Below, piece after piece: positions 1 to 12,261 of a stretch of 64,000 nucleotides of DNA. Origin of the DNA: Celoporthe dispersa. Taxonomy: Eukaryota; Ascomycota; Sordariomycetes; Diaporthales; Cryphonectriaceae. The notes below the pieces were generated by a model. That model searched no databases, was not told where the DNA came from, and saw nothing but the letters and a program-made list of their open reading frames with translations. The DNA lies in assembly GCA_016584495.1 (NCBI GenBank), contig WAID01000015.1, positions 496,001 to 560,000 on the forward strand, given 5' to 3'. Both the position numbers and the translations under genes were made by a program. How positions within the stretch are numbered: the first letter of the stretch is position 1; every line of letters starts with the position of its first letter.

Positions 1-826
1 ATGTTCCGGAGGCGTCGATACTCCAGGCAGGAATAACCTGTCTCATAGAACAGCGCTGCTCGTATGTGGTCTAGACCAGAGAATGGATAGCCACAAAAGA
101 ATTCCTATTGCTTGTAGAGATATATTCGAGTTGGCCTTGATACTCCAAGTGTCCAGGAGCAGATATCCGTCTATTAAATTGTTTGGCAGATAAAAGCGAG
201 ACCCAAAACAACCCAAACTCGTCCAGGATCGCGACTGAAGTATATCCCAGCCGGCCCGACTCCTAAATCTTTTTACCAGCCCCGACACCATTTTTGTTCT
301 TTTTTTTCTTCCTCTCCCCCCCCTTTTTTTCTTTTTCGTTTTCCCTTCCTGAGAGCCAGAACCCCAGGCGCTGAGCGCGGCTCTGAGGAGAAGGTTGAGC
401 ACGGCCCCGAGAACGCCGTCCGCCATGATTGTAGATGTGATGATCAAGATGATTGGACATGCGCAGTGTCGTGGACACCAGAAAGCCCTGTATTCGTCTG
501 CTTTCCTGTGACGTGACACCTTGTCCGTCTGATCTGGTGCGGGAAGTATGTGCGAAGAATGCTGTTCGGATTTTTGGGTATCGATCGTCGTTGAGCATCG
601 TCCAGAGATCATAATGTGTTCTCGTCATTTCCAATGTTCCGTTGCGGCCGATCCTCTTTTCAGGGACTGTGATGGATGATGGCACGGAAGCCCCTTTGTG
701 CTGAGAGCCAAAGTCTCGTGCAAGCCAGGATCCGCCCCGGGGCGGGGGGGTCACGCGATGTACTTGTTCAGGTTGAGTGAGTGGTTCCCAGGCTTCTCCT
801 ACCTTCACCCCGACAATGTAGCGTCC
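1..826. other. Spacer downstream of the NmrA-like gene, no gene seen
   Basis: Only spurious open frames occur here, on both strands, and none shows a recognisable family motif. A pyrimidine-rich tract of about 60 nt lies near 286-345 on the plus strand. The right part should contain the 3' UTR of the minus-strand NmrA-like gene that stops at 827. Confidence 0.6.
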
Positions 827-2024
827 CTACGCAAGCCATTCCTGGTCACCTCTCGCGGATACCCTCATGACGAGCCCGTCATCTTCTTCTTCGCTGTCAT
901 ACTCCTCGTCAGGCTGGCCTCTGGTCGGCGACCCGACCAGCACAAAATCCTCCTCGCTCTGGCCGAGGCCCAGGGCAGCGCTGTCCATCCAGGTCTTGCC
1001 GTTGGCGCTCTCCTCCAGCGGGAATGTCTCTCTCGCGTACTCCTCCAGGCCTCGGGGTCCCTCCCAGAGCTCCATGGCGACGGTCGGGCAGCTCTCCTCC
1101 AGCGCACGGTCGCCAAAGTACGGTGGCTGTTTCGCGGGGTCGTCACCGCCGAGGAGGAACAGCTTCTCCAGTGCCTCGAGCTGTACCCTGTAGCCGTCCG
1201 GGATCTTGACCTTGATCTCGATCTCGCCCCTGACATAGGTGACCTTGCGGCCAACGCCGTTGGCGAACTGCTCGCATGCCTCCCGTGGGGACAGCATCTC
1301 CCAGGCGATTGCTATGCGCTTCCCGCCCCACTTGTCCACGCCGTCCTTGAAGACCTGGAGGATCGCCGGGCCCATATCGTGCTCTGCGTCGAGCCACGGC
1401 AGCTTGACGTCTGGGTGGAAGGGGGCCTGCCACACGAAGGAGCCGTCTTCCTGTAGGTCCATACAGAAGAGGGGAAATAGCAGGCTGGTGAAATTGTTGT
1501 TATAGATGCCGGTGTACACAAAGGTTGCTGGGAGGCCGATCTTCCTGATGTGCTCCTCGACCTTGTGCTTGGAGGCCCAGAGCGGCAAGCTGGGCCAGGC
1601 CTCGTCGTAGGTGTGGTGGTCTGGCATGGAGGAGTAGATGTAGTGCTGGATTCCCGCCTTCTTGGCGGCATCTGCCAGACACTGCCCGATCTCCACCTCG
1701 TTGCCGTAGAAGGTGGTGTTGATGAAGGCCAGCTGGGCACCGCGGAACAGCTCTGAGATGAGGGCGTGGTTGATCCCTATGCCGGAGATGGGCCCATCTT
1801 GCGTCAGGTCCGCGCCCTCGGACTTGGGCCCGTGTCTCGTATAGAGCTCACCCTGGAACAGGGTGACGCTGGGGATTCGTTGCTATCTCGGTTGCGATGA
1901 TGCCGTCCATGTTCCGCATCTGGGCCCGGACATGATACCCGACAGCCGTGGCCACGCGGATCACCGAGGCCGCCTGGCGACCACCGGCGTTGATGATGGC
2001 GATTGTCTTGTTGGGCGTGGGCAT
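827..2024 (-). CDS. NmrA-like NAD(P)-binding protein, one apparent frameshift
   Basis: NmrA/HSCARG-type atypical short-chain dehydrogenases bind NAD(P) through a Rossmann fold, often without dehydrogenase activity, and act as redox sensors or as regulators of nitrogen-responsive GATA factors. The start is the ATG at 2024. The protein opens with the beta strand and glycine loop TIAIINAGGRQAASVIRVA (about residues 6-24), the family's usual variant of GxxGxxG. The middle contains FINTTFYGNE and the C-terminal half AGIQHYIYSSMPD, KHKVEEHIRK and a NmrA-type substrate region, followed by an acidic tail. The frame breaks at the run of four G at 1871-1874 (CCCC on the coding strand). Removing one base joins both parts into one frame of about 398 codons without an intron. 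The stop is TAG at 827-829. Family assignment is firm; the biological role is not inferable from context. Confidence 0.8.
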
Positions 2025-2665
2025 AGAGCGCTTTGCGGGGCGGTGAAACGTCAGGGAGTTGTTGCGCGAGCTGAGCAGAGATCCTGCGTCCGAGTACGAC
2101 GACCTCGAGTGCTTGTGCCTCCGCTCGTCATTTGGCCTGGTCCTTATGGGGATGCTCAGCGGCTGGGCGGTGCTGTGCTGCGCAGGCCTCACGGGGAGCT
2201 CTGCATGAGGCATCTCGGATTTTGTCGAGCAGATGGCCATTCCTGAGAGAAACCAAGCCCAGCACCTTTTCTCGGCCGGATGAGGCGCGACTGGCTGTCC
2301 ACCACGGTCCCACGCAGGTCCTCCCTTGGAGAGGGCCAATATCCGCGGCTCGGCGATGGGGACACACCGGCCAATGGCAATATATGGCGGCGGAGAAGAA
2401 ACAGGGGCGAAGAAGACGCCTGGTGACCTGCCCGTCGGGTAATCTTCAGCGACGCAAGGGAGCTGCCGAGTTCGCTGGGGGGGGGGGGCAATCAGGGAGA
2501 CGAGTTTCCGAGGTCGAGAGCAGACGAGCAGGGCAGGTCATATATCGTGAGGAAAGTCCCGGGTCGGTGGATGAGCGACGTGCGAGGAAGGGAAAGATAA
2601 GGTAACCACAGGTGCCTTATGCGGCCGGAAGCTTCTTAGCGCACCCCGGAAAGTCACCCTGCTAC

Positions 2666-2717
2666 CACACACACGCACGCACGCGCGCGCACACACATAC
2701 ACACACGCCTACACACC
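2666..2717. repeat. CA/CG dinucleotide microsatellite
   Basis: Imperfect alternating purine-pyrimidine tract of CA units with interspersed CG units. Alternating CA/CG sequence is the type that can adopt Z-DNA; no functional claim is made. Confidence 0.9.
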
Positions 2718-3186
2718 CTGATAGGATCTAGACTGGTACTTGTGGGTTGATACTATGCGGGCTGTGGCACCTGGTGATGTCTAACCCGGACTTGTGCTGC
2801 CCTGCAGCTAAATGTCTCCCTCTCCTGCAGTGCGCGTTAGCGGGCCGGTGATGGCCAGAGATGATTGCGGGGCGAGAAAAAGCAACGCATGGAAGCAGGA
2901 TGAATAGATTCGGAGAAGGGGGGGGGGGAGGTTATTGGGGATAAATCTGCCACGGCGCACACACTTGGACCCTGCGGGAACAGCAACCGTCTTAGCATGC
3001 TCTGGCATGCTCTCTAGCTTCTGAGCTTGGGCTCACCAGGAACGAGGAGGGGGGGGGGGGGATCACATCAGATCCATCATGGAGGGGGGGAAGCAGACGC
3101 CTCCTTGTGTAACAAAGGGAGACCGGCGTCTTCCAGGGGCCACGACCAAAGGCCGAGATAAGAGGTGCAGGCTGATGTCACCTGTG

Positions 3187-3190
<4 letters not shown>

Positions 3191-3217
<27 letters not shown>
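3191..3217. repeat. (GA)n microsatellite
   Basis: Perfect GA dinucleotide array of about 13 units inside the 6.2 kb spacer, flanked by purine-rich sequence. Confidence 0.95.
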
Positions 3218-3224
<7 letters not shown>

Positions 3225-6200
3225 CAGCTGCAGGAAGGACGAAAGAGGGGGCAGACCGGTCAAGGAGGAGGAGGTTGCTAGGGGTGTCACGTACCAGATA
3301 GGTTAGCTGGTTATACTGCTTCTTCGAGGCCCGTGCAGGTCAGGTACAATCGGAGGGCGCAGGCACAACAGGGTGATTATGCAGGTTACAGATGAGCAGG
3401 CCGTTGGCACTTTTCGACTGGGCGACAGCAGTAAGCGGCAGATACGGCAGATATAGTAGTAGGCGTGAGGCGAAGGCGAGGTGGGTGGACAGGGCGAGTG
3501 CGGGCGATTAGCTACTCGCAAGGTCCACAGCCGACGGAAGACCCCGTTTAAAAAGTATGGGGTAGGAGGAAAAGGGTTAACGACGAAGACAACGGTAGAT
3601 CCACTGGCGACGGTAACCTGGTGGCAGAGCCCAATCGGGACTTGCAGAGGACAGGCGTGGTCCGAGGTGGATGGGGGGCTGGCCTGGGGCCTGCTGGGGG
3701 AGCAGGACGACGCTTCCGGAGGGGAGAGAGAGAGAGAAAAGAAAAAAGAAACAAGGGAGCGTTATCTCGAGAGGACCCAGCGTGCTGCAGCGAAGCGCGC
3801 AGTGCGGTGCAACTATGCGGTGCAGGGCAGGTCGTTCCCAGGGCCACACGGTCCTGGGGCCAGCGCTATCAGTGAATGATGCTGGTCCTCAGCGTCCTCT
3901 CGGAAGATTTCGCGGTGATCCGGCCGGGACCGGTGAGGGATCCCCAAGGGAACGTGCAGGTTGACAGGCCGGGAAGCTGAGGGGGCAAAAGCGGCTGTCG
4001 ATCTGCCTGCCTGTCTGCTGATGCTTGTGCTGGCCCTGCCCGGCTGGTTCTGGCCTTCCAGGGGGGGGGGGAGGGTTGTCTCCAATGGTCCTGCTCCTGT
4101 GTTGTTAGTGATGTTGGGCGCCGGGGACGGAGACCGGCAAGGAGACACGCGAGAGGCAGTCGGCCGACTCTGGATCCGGCTATGGGAGCCGAGAAGAGAT
4201 AAGAGGCGAGGCGGTCGTTGGCCAGGGCCCTCTCGTGTCGGCGGTCTGGTGACGAGCGGTAGTGGTAAGTGCTGCGCGATGACGGCCTGGATCCCTCCTC
4301 CTTCGTCTGCTTCTTTGTCGTCCGGTGTCTAGAGGGAAGGGGGAGGGGAGAGGAAAGGGGTAGAGAGACACGAGGGGAGAAAGATAAGAGGGGGAACGGG
4401 ACAGGACAGCACAGGAGAGGGAGAAAAAAGAAAAAAAAAAGTCTTCGCATGCGGGCGAGAGAATCTTCAAAGGCAAGATCCGCCGAAAACGTGGAGCAGG
4501 GACGGGATGTGGACTGTGATCCGTCAAGGTACTGCGCCTGCGTGTACGTATAAAAGTACAAGAGGACGGCGTCATGTACCCTCGTACACAAGCACCGTCC
4601 CGCTGCGGCCAGGAGGAGTACACTGGCAAAATAGTGGTCAAACCACCAATGCACCCTGCGACTCGAGGGTTCCGTAATGCGGAGGATAAGAAAAAGGATA
4701 AGGCTAAAGTGGGCGGTGGGGTGGGTACTCGGCACGCCGCCATTTTATTTCCAGGAGTATGTATCATACTATTAGTACGTGATCAGCTAGCAGAGAGAGA
4801 GAGTCGGTCCGGCTGTCGAGGTCGGGGTCACTCCGTCCGCAGGGCGAGCCTGGGCTGCTGGGCTGCAGCGTGGCATCTTTGTGAGCCAGCCGAGATCATC
4901 ACCTCTTTTTTTTTTTCTCTCTTCCCCTTCTTGGTGTGTGTGTGGTTGTGTGGTGTTTTTGGTTTGTCTTGGCGCTGGTCTTGGTCTGGTGAGCCGCAGC
5001 AGGGAAGACGGAGTGTGTGAGACAAGATAAGAAAAATCATGCTGTGTTCTAAATGCAGGGGGAAGATAAGCACTGGTGTGACCAGATGCAGAAATCGACG
5101 GAAGGAGGATGGCCTCCTCACCTCCTGCACATCATAGTACGTAGTACATAGTAGCTGTGTTTTTTTAGTTCTCCGTTGTACTCTAGCTAGCGCAAGGTGG
5201 AGAGGGAAGGGACCCTTTGGCCCTTGGGGGCGCCAGGCTAACACGGTACATTGCAGTAGTACTGCCTACCATAGCAGCTAAGAGTAACTACTAAGTAGGT
5301 ATGTACCCCAGGGTGGTCAGCAGGCAGTAGGTACATGCTCCAGCGGACACACGCTGGCTGCCGGCCAAAAACCCTCATGGGCTGTGGCTGTTGGCTGCGT
5401 CTCTCGAGGTGCTCAGCAGGATCGACCGACAGCTGTATCGTGTCCCGCCACGGGCCGTGTGGCTCGTTCGAGATGATAGCGAGGACCTGCGGGCTCGGCG
5501 CTCCGGAGCAGCCATGAAGGTACCCCAAACATGATAGTTGAGTCACTGCCAGAGTTGCGAGGTCATTAGGTAAAAGAATCCAGCTGTTGGTCATAGGCGC
5601 CTGGTTCGAATCTTGGACTGATCCCATACTGGGTGAAAAAGAGAAGGGGGGAGAAAATTTTTCACCATGCGCCTCGGGACGCGCTGTCATTGGCACCAGA
5701 TCTAGGAGACCTGACAAAGGGCCAACCCTCTTCGTATCTCTCAACTTTCCCACCCCTTCGCCCTCTGGTTCGAGTCGCATGGAGGTCAAACCAGGCCAGG
5801 CCATCAATCGGAAACTGGGTGGTGGATGCAGATACTAAGGTACCGAACTTACGGCAGGTAGGTACCCTCGTACTCTGCACCCCTCCTCCGAACAGTACCT
5901 ACTCCGGTGGCATATGCCAGGGCAGGTCGTGTCTTACCTAATGAGATGTTTCCTCTTCGGGCGCCCAGGGAGTGCAAAACCCATCTCTGATTTGCCGCCC
6001 GGCTGGGGTGGCCTGGAGCAGAAGCCCCGCCAAGCTTTGTATGTACCCAGGCCTGTCAGGGTAGGAGCAGGGCCACCCGAACCAGCTGGCAGCCTGCGTG
6101 GCCAGCAGCACCTTCCGCACCCCACCTCAACGTAGACAAGCAAGTACTGCTGCGATGTGGAGGGTGTACCGCAGGGCAGGGCAGGGCAGGAAAGAACGAT

Positions 6201-6296
6201 TGTAAATTCCTGAAAGGTGGTAACATCTCGTCATCTCAACGTCACTGTGCGTAGTACCTATGTCGAGGAAATCTGTTGAATGTCAAACATCTTCTA

Positions 6297-6390
6297 CACC
6301 ACCACCACCACCACCACCACTAACAACCTATCCCCCTCCCCCTCCTCCTCCTCCACCACCACCTCCACCACTACCACCACAACAACAACC
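6297..6390. repeat. CCA/CCT trinucleotide-rich tract
   Basis: Run of ACC units followed by CCT and CAA units. It creates proline- or threonine-rich spurious frames in several readings but lies outside any supported gene. Confidence 0.9.
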
Positions 6391-8256
6391 GAGGGAGGGG
6401 ACACAAGTGAAGGACCTCAGCCTCACCCTTGTGAACCACACCAGAGCGCGTTGTCCCCCAAGCTGGCGTCCGCCGCTCTGGCTGGTGTGAGACCCTCGTG
6501 TCATGGAAGTTCTGCTACCAAATGCGAAGGGAGAGAAGAGAAGCAACCTCCTCACTACGCTCCTCAGGCACGGGCCGCCATCTCAGGTGTCGGCGCCTTG
6601 GGGCCCAGCTGGACGGAAACTTCGAGGGGGCAGTCGCTCGGCTGGAACACTGCTAGTGCTGGCTCCTGCTCTAGTGGAGGGCCATTCTGGACCGCTACAG
6701 TGGCCTGAGTGGTAAGCCGGCCTGACAAGAGCCCAGAGCCCCCCCCCTCCCCTCCCCCTCTTTTCTCTTACGTACAAGGTCGGCTCAGGTAACACCATCA
6801 TGGCACTTGTCAAGCAGGGACCGCGGAAGCCCCATGCCGTCATGAGACATCCATCGGCAAAAAACTTGCATCCTGCTTCTCCGCGGACGTGTGCAGGTGG
6901 TAGCCCTGCTGCGATAGCCGTAGTCCTTAGCTGCAATGATCGATCGTCTATCGCTCTGCAGCTGCTCGTTGTTCTCTCTACTGCTTGCTATAGGCTCTAT
7001 GCCGCCCAGGTGAGAAGATCAAGATACACAACCAACACCCATTCCAACGCCCCCGCCAGCACTACCACAGCATAGGGAGCAACCCCCCCCCCTCTTCGAG
7101 AGCGAACCGCGTGGGACCACAGCAGTCCTTCCCCTCTCCAGGCGGCCAGCCAGCCGCTGCTCCGGTAGCTGACCCTACCCGCCGCCCCACGGGGGGAGGC
7201 TGACAAAGGTTTTTCGCCTGCGCCCAGAGGACTCAGTCCGACCTGCTTGAACTCCACAGCTCTGGGCAGCGCGATGCGCCCGAGATCACAGCTAGCGAGG
7301 TGGGAATCAGAGCTGCTGCTGGTACTGCTGCCGCCTAGCCTTGTATGCTGAACTTACGCCTTTGGGCAGTTCTACCCGCCGTCCTGACTACATAGTATAC
7401 GCTTCGACCCCGGATTCTGTTATATTGCGACTCATCAGAAAAGTGACGCCGGTGCTCGTCACCGCGGCTCCTTCATGTTTGGCATGGCCATCAAAGCATT
7501 GGCGAGGAGCCCTGCCGCCAAGCCAATTGGCGAACAGTCTCCTTTCCGATCGGGGTCACACGACTGCTCCTGGATTTAGCCTACTCGAAGGATCCTCGGG
7601 TCAGAAGAGACGCTTCTCGCCCCGTCGACCATGCTCCAACATCGCCAGTTTCGCCGTCAGAGAAGATCTAGTCCTCTCTGCTGCCCAGGTGAGTGGCCTC
7701 GCAAGCCAGTAGCCCCGCAGGCCACCAGGCCACACCTCTAATTATGGACCCGGCTGGAAGGGTCCGTCCATAAAGTCAGGGTCTGCAAAATTGATCTGGT
7801 CAAAGGACATGTCATGTCCCAGCCACTGTGCAGTGGATGACGGCTCCACAATCGCGTTGGCCCGGATCGCATTTTCTAACGAGGCCTGCCAGGTGAGTTG
7901 CGGTCAGCGGAACTGCTTACGCCCTAGGCACCAGATAGCGCTGTCTGTCTGCTTCGCCGATGCGGCGAGGGGGTGTCTGGGACTTCGGTCGCTTACCCAG
8001 TCTACTGTTTCCATCGCTCCTGGGAGCCAGCCTGGGTCGGTCCCAGCATTTGCTGATGTAGGGGCTGGCATGAAGCCGTCCCTCAGCAGTGGAACCTGCC
8101 CTCGGGCGAGGTCTGAACCGCGCTGGAGAGGGATGCGGATGATGAGGAGACTTCTGTGGTTTCCTTTGTGTTAGCTTTGGTTCCCAGACAGGGTGGCAGC
8201 ACCACGCGCCTCGGCGCTCTCGCCTCGAGAGGGACGGACGGCTTCCCGCATGAGAC

Positions 8257-11070
8257 CTATTCTGGGGAGAGCCACTGACCGCTTGTCCCGGAATTAGCCA
8301 CCGCAAATCCAGTTCTCGTCCAAGGCCTTGTGGGCTCCCACGGGCCGTCCGCTGGGGGCAATGACCCCCTTCGAGCCCCAGGGCTCTGCGCGAGCTTGCG
8401 GAACATGGTCTCCAGCACCTCTGGTGCCTTCTTCAGCTCTGGGTTCGCGAGGGCCACCTCCTTCCAGATGCTGTGCGATCTCCTGAGCAGCCCCAGGAGC
8501 TGCTCCTTGTTCGGCAGGGGCGTATGCTTGTCTCCCAGGTCGTAGTCCCCACCGGGCTCGTTGTACCTCTCGTTCTGCAGTATGAGGTACACGATCATAG
8601 CACCAGCAGGAAGTCATGCATGGCCAGGCTGGAGACAAACCAGCCGTTCTGGGCCAGGAGACGGCCTGGCTTCGTTGCCTCGAACAAGATGTTCTGGTAC
8701 TCGAGGAGCGCGAGAGCGCCCAGTACGCAGACCCGCCGCGAGTACTCGTGCTCTGGCTTTGGGTCCTTCTCGAGCAGGTACCGCCTGTGCAGGACACAGC
8801 GGGCCTTCTGGTACAGGCCTCCGAGGCCGAACCTCTGTATCACCTGGAAAGGTGGGTCCGTGATGCACGTGTCCAGCGAGCGGACCTTCATGAAGCTTGG
8901 GATCGCCGCCCACCTCTCCTCCAGCAGGCCGTCGATCTCCATGACCTCTGCGTAGGCCGGCACGGTCAGGGCGTTTGCCTGGCACGCCACCTGCCCGAAG
9001 ATCTTGCTGATGGAGGCCTTGTAGATGGGGTACGTCATGTGCGTATAGTCGGTCGACGTCCTCTCGGGAGGCATCTCGACCGTGTCCTCGTCAAAGTCCT
9101 CGTCCAGCAGGTTGCGGGGCGGCAGCGTGTCGCTCTCGATCCCGTGGATCATGCTCGGCAGGCCCAGGTGGAAACTCACCATCAAGTCGATCTGGATGGC
9201 CAGGTTCCACAGGCGGCGCCGCATCTCGGCGTCGTATGCGCTGATCTGGGCCCCCGGCAGCTTGGACGGGTCCCGGTGCAGACCCATCTTCAGCATGATG
9301 CGTATGCACACGCCTGACAGCAGGTAGCAATTCATGTGCGAGACGCGGTTGATGAGGAACTCGGACTCGACGTAGAGCAGGAAGGGCGCGCAGGTGGATG
9401 TCGCGGGCGAGGAGTAACTGTAGCGGCCGTCGCTGCGGGAGGAGGTCGTCAGGGCCCAGCCTGCTGCGTTTCGGTATTGTCGGAAACGCTGCGTTGGCGT
9501 GAGGGTGGTGTCGTCGAGGGCGAGTTCGCTATAGTTTTGGTCAATACTCGGGCTAGCTGGTACGTGGCGCTCCGATCAGGAGGGGGAATTCGGCTGCCTC
9601 AGCCCCCTTTACGAGCTTTATCTAGTAAAGATCATACTCTCACCGAGCTTGCGTCTGAGCAAAGAGACTGACCGACTTACTGAGGCGCCGAAAAGGACGA
9701 GAAGAAGATCCCGAGCGAGAAGACCATGAAGAGCAGAGCAAGCCAGTCCATGTCTTTGCGTGAGGCTGTGGTATTGTTCGCAAACTCGTTGTACTGGTGC
9801 CGACTGTCAGCATTGAGCCTCGCCCAGACATGGCGGTTAGGCCAGAGGGCGTGGCGTGGACCTACCCTTTTGACAAAGGTGGGCTTGTGGACGATGTCTA
9901 TGTGACTACCATCAGCATCACCAAGACCACCAGGACGCCAGAGACGAAGCCTCACGTACGCTGGGACGCCGAGCTCGAGCTGAAATACCGCATCACCAAC
10001 CTGTCGGCAACGCCTCTCGGCGGCAGCAGGGCGAGCAGGTCCTGCTTGCTCCGCGGGGCCGCCGTTTTCACCAACAAGAGCTCGGGCGAGTCGGCCTCGG
10101 GCGTGGGATCCCCCGAGTCATCCTCAACCGGCCAGTCGTCATCGTCATCAAAGTAGCTCTTGAGATCCTCGATCTAGAATATCACCCAAGTCAGCCCTGA
10201 AAGGACGGATGGTCTTCCTTCTCAAGGAAGGCAACAGAAGGGGGGGGGGGTTGGGGTTATGCAGACATCGTCAAGCATGGCCATGAAGTGCGTAGCGCCC
10301 ACGTAGGCCGTGCTCCCTCCCCGCGCCCCGCTGGCCGAGACGACCATGCCACCGGCCTCCTCGTCCGTCATCGAGCCGGCTCCGGCACCGCTCCCCTCCT
10401 CAGGTGCTATAGCAGCAGCACTCCGCGGTGGCTGTTGCGACGGGTCCAGCGGAGGCGGCTGGGCCTTGGTGGTGGTCATGCTGCCCTCCTCGTCGATCAT
10501 GCCTCTCACCATGCCCTCGAGCCTCTTGAGCCGCGCGGACATGCTCTTGGGAGGTCTGTTCCGCACTGGTTTTGGGGCGTAGACGCAGGCAGAGGGGCGG
10601 GCCTTCTTGAGGCATTGGGAGCAGGGGCTTTTGTGGAGGACTCGTTAGTCATTTATTGTTGTGTGAGTAGTTTCTAGTGTGCGCTTTGAAGAGGAGGAGG
10701 AGGAGGAGAGAGACAAAGACGAAGAAGTGAGTTTGTTCGGCTTTTAGTGTGGGAGATATGGACTGCCGTATATCCTCCACGGCCACGAGCAGGATTAGAA
10801 TCACACACACGCTCTCTCTCTCTGTGTGTGTGTGTGTATGTGTGTGTTTGTCGAGATAATAACGGCGAGGGGCAAGGACGTCAGTACTCACACTCCCCTA
10901 TCACACTTCAGCTTTGACATCCGACATGGCGCACACGAGAGAAGCACCCTCGAACGCTTCGTGGTTGGGACGGCATCGGTCGGCGTGGTGGTAGTGTTGT
11001 TATCGATGTTGGAGGTCGACGGGCCGGAGCTGCCGGGCGATACCCTCATGGGTATATCCATATCCACCAT
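8257..11070 (-). CDS. Zn2Cys6 transcription factor with fungal_trans domain, one apparent frameshift
   Basis: Nuclear binuclear-zinc-cluster regulator. Six exons are inferred: 11070-10892, 10627-10267, 10173-9960, 9897-9866, 9793-9681 and 9552-8257. Joining exons 1 and 2 rebuilds a perfect zinc cluster, C-X2-C-X6-C-X5-C-X2-C-X8-C (CAPCRMSKLKCDRG, then PCSQC). The linker carries SARLKRLEGMVRGM, a short coiled coil typical after the cluster. The middle homology domain starts at HIVHKPTF, continues through DMDWLALLFMVFSLG and reaches the conserved block RRRLWNLAIQIDLMVSFHLG in exon 6. Near 8605, after MHDFLL, the frame breaks; one missing base would restore the family-typical reading into IVYLILQNERYNEPGG. 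Intron 1 (264 nt) carries a CT/TG microsatellite, and intron 2 a run of eleven C on the sense strand. No target pathway is evident from the neighbours. The C-terminal end after about 8400 is not conserved to my eye, so the stop at 8257 is less sure. Confidence 0.85.
10802..10848. repeat. CA/CT/TG microsatellite inside intron 1 of the transcription factor
   Basis: Consecutive CA, CT and TG dinucleotide blocks within the first intron of the zinc-cluster gene, probably explaining the unusual 264 nt intron length. Confidence 0.9.
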
Positions 11071-12261
11071 GAAAGCCTTTCCTCCCTAAGGGTCGGTGAA
11101 GTGATCAATGCATTCAATCCGTCAGTCGCCCAGTCGTTCGCTCATATATCTGTAGTAAGACAATATATATATTATATATAAAGAAGAAGAAGAAGAAAAG
11201 TATGAGAGTCCGACACCTTCGGTCCAAGACTCCCGTGTTCCCTTCGTCGAGAGACCTAGTCAGTAAGGAGACAATATCGCGCGCAGCGTATATATATAAA
11301 AGTATATAGATGGCCTCAACATGCGAGGTGAGACGTGTTCTCTTTCAAGACAGTTCTCCTCTGAGCGGCTGAGAGTCAGGCAGTGGTGGGAATCTCACAT
11401 GAACAGAAATAGAGCAAGTTACTAGCGAGCTCCTAATAGTGAGAGAGCCAGATGAGAGTGTGGAGAGAGTTTCTTAGTCAGCCAAGTAATTTAGAGAAGA
11501 CAGGCAGCCATGGGGTTGACGCAACAGCAGGAATGCTGGTTTCAACTCTTGGCCAGCGGGCAGTATTTGGCTGCTACCCAGCTAAATGAGACATTCACGG
11601 TCTTTGTGCATTTCGTGATCAAAACCAACTCAATACCCCCAGCCGCTATAGCCTGAGCTATATACTACAAGTTCTTTCTTTACTAGACATTTCTTCATCT
11701 CCTACCCGGAGCATGTTATCTGGCAGGGCGTCAAGAGAATAGCTCTTAGTAGGACCGTCTTATTCCTAGCCTCCCCCGCCCACACGCAGCTTTTCGCTTG
11801 CCTATCCCTGGCTGGGGCGATAGACGCCTTGAGAGGGTCATGTGAAGTATCCCGAACAGTTTTGTATGGTGACTGGCGCCTCTCAGTCGGAGGCGACCCG
11901 AGGGAGGTCACCCTGCTTAGCAGCGCCACAACTGCCAGCCTTCTTGGGTGCTTTAATGGAATGCCAGCTGGACTGATCTCCGGCAGCGGCTCAACATGTT
12001 GCGCGAAAAAGGGGCGGTCGCGACAGAGTCGGTGTGTTTGGAAAGTGAAGGGGTCGGACGGGCGGGAGCAGTACCCGCCACCTCGACATAACCCTGAATA
12101 GGCCGCGCCGCTCAATGTCGGCGAGGCCCAGCTGCCGACTACGAACCCCAAGATATCTTGGGATGACTGTTTTGTGAGGAAGGCATATGCCACATGCGTT
12201 GGAGCGACCGCCTCCAAGCCGAACGCCAGCGGTTATCAGGTCGGAGCGCGGGCCGAGCATC
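11071..12261. other. Upstream region of the transcription factor, no gene seen
   Basis: This segment separates the transcription factor start from the fcf1 stop. It has TA-rich tracts (about 11163-11180 and 11288-11310), a GAA run near 11181-11198 and no frame with recognisable domains. It should contain the promoter and 5' leader of the zinc-cluster gene. Confidence 0.6.

Larger units (their letters stand above)
2025..8256. other. 6.2 kb spacer without a supportable gene
   Basis: This stretch lies between the start of the NmrA-like gene and the stop of the transcription factor gene. It holds CA/CG and GA microsatellites, poly-G tracts at 2477-2488, 2918-2928, 3049-3061 and 4061-4071, a C10 tract at 7083-7092, a CCA/CCT repeat near 6.3 kb and purine/pyrimidine-rich segments. 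None of the many short open frames contains a recognisable domain. Three exact CAG/GTGAG sequences at 7009, 7688 and 7892 look like 5' splice sites, so a spliced non-coding transcript or untranslated exons cannot be excluded. Confidence 0.55.

Noticed and set aside
698..1456. 252-codon plus-strand open frame near the left edge
   Set aside because: Antisense shadow of the NmrA-like gene, with no domain of its own.
5521..5640. tRNA-like B-box (GGTTCGAATC) near 5611
   Set aside because: No acceptor stem or anticodon arm pairs acceptably with it, and the D-arm region does not fold. A degenerate tRNA-derived fragment remains possible but is not supported.
8575..8610. Ultra-short intron (GTGCTATG...CTGCAG, 29 nt) as explanation for the transcription factor frame break
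   Set aside because: It is far below the usual fungal intron minimum and would delete the family-conserved IVYLIL segment; a one-base deletion explains the data better.
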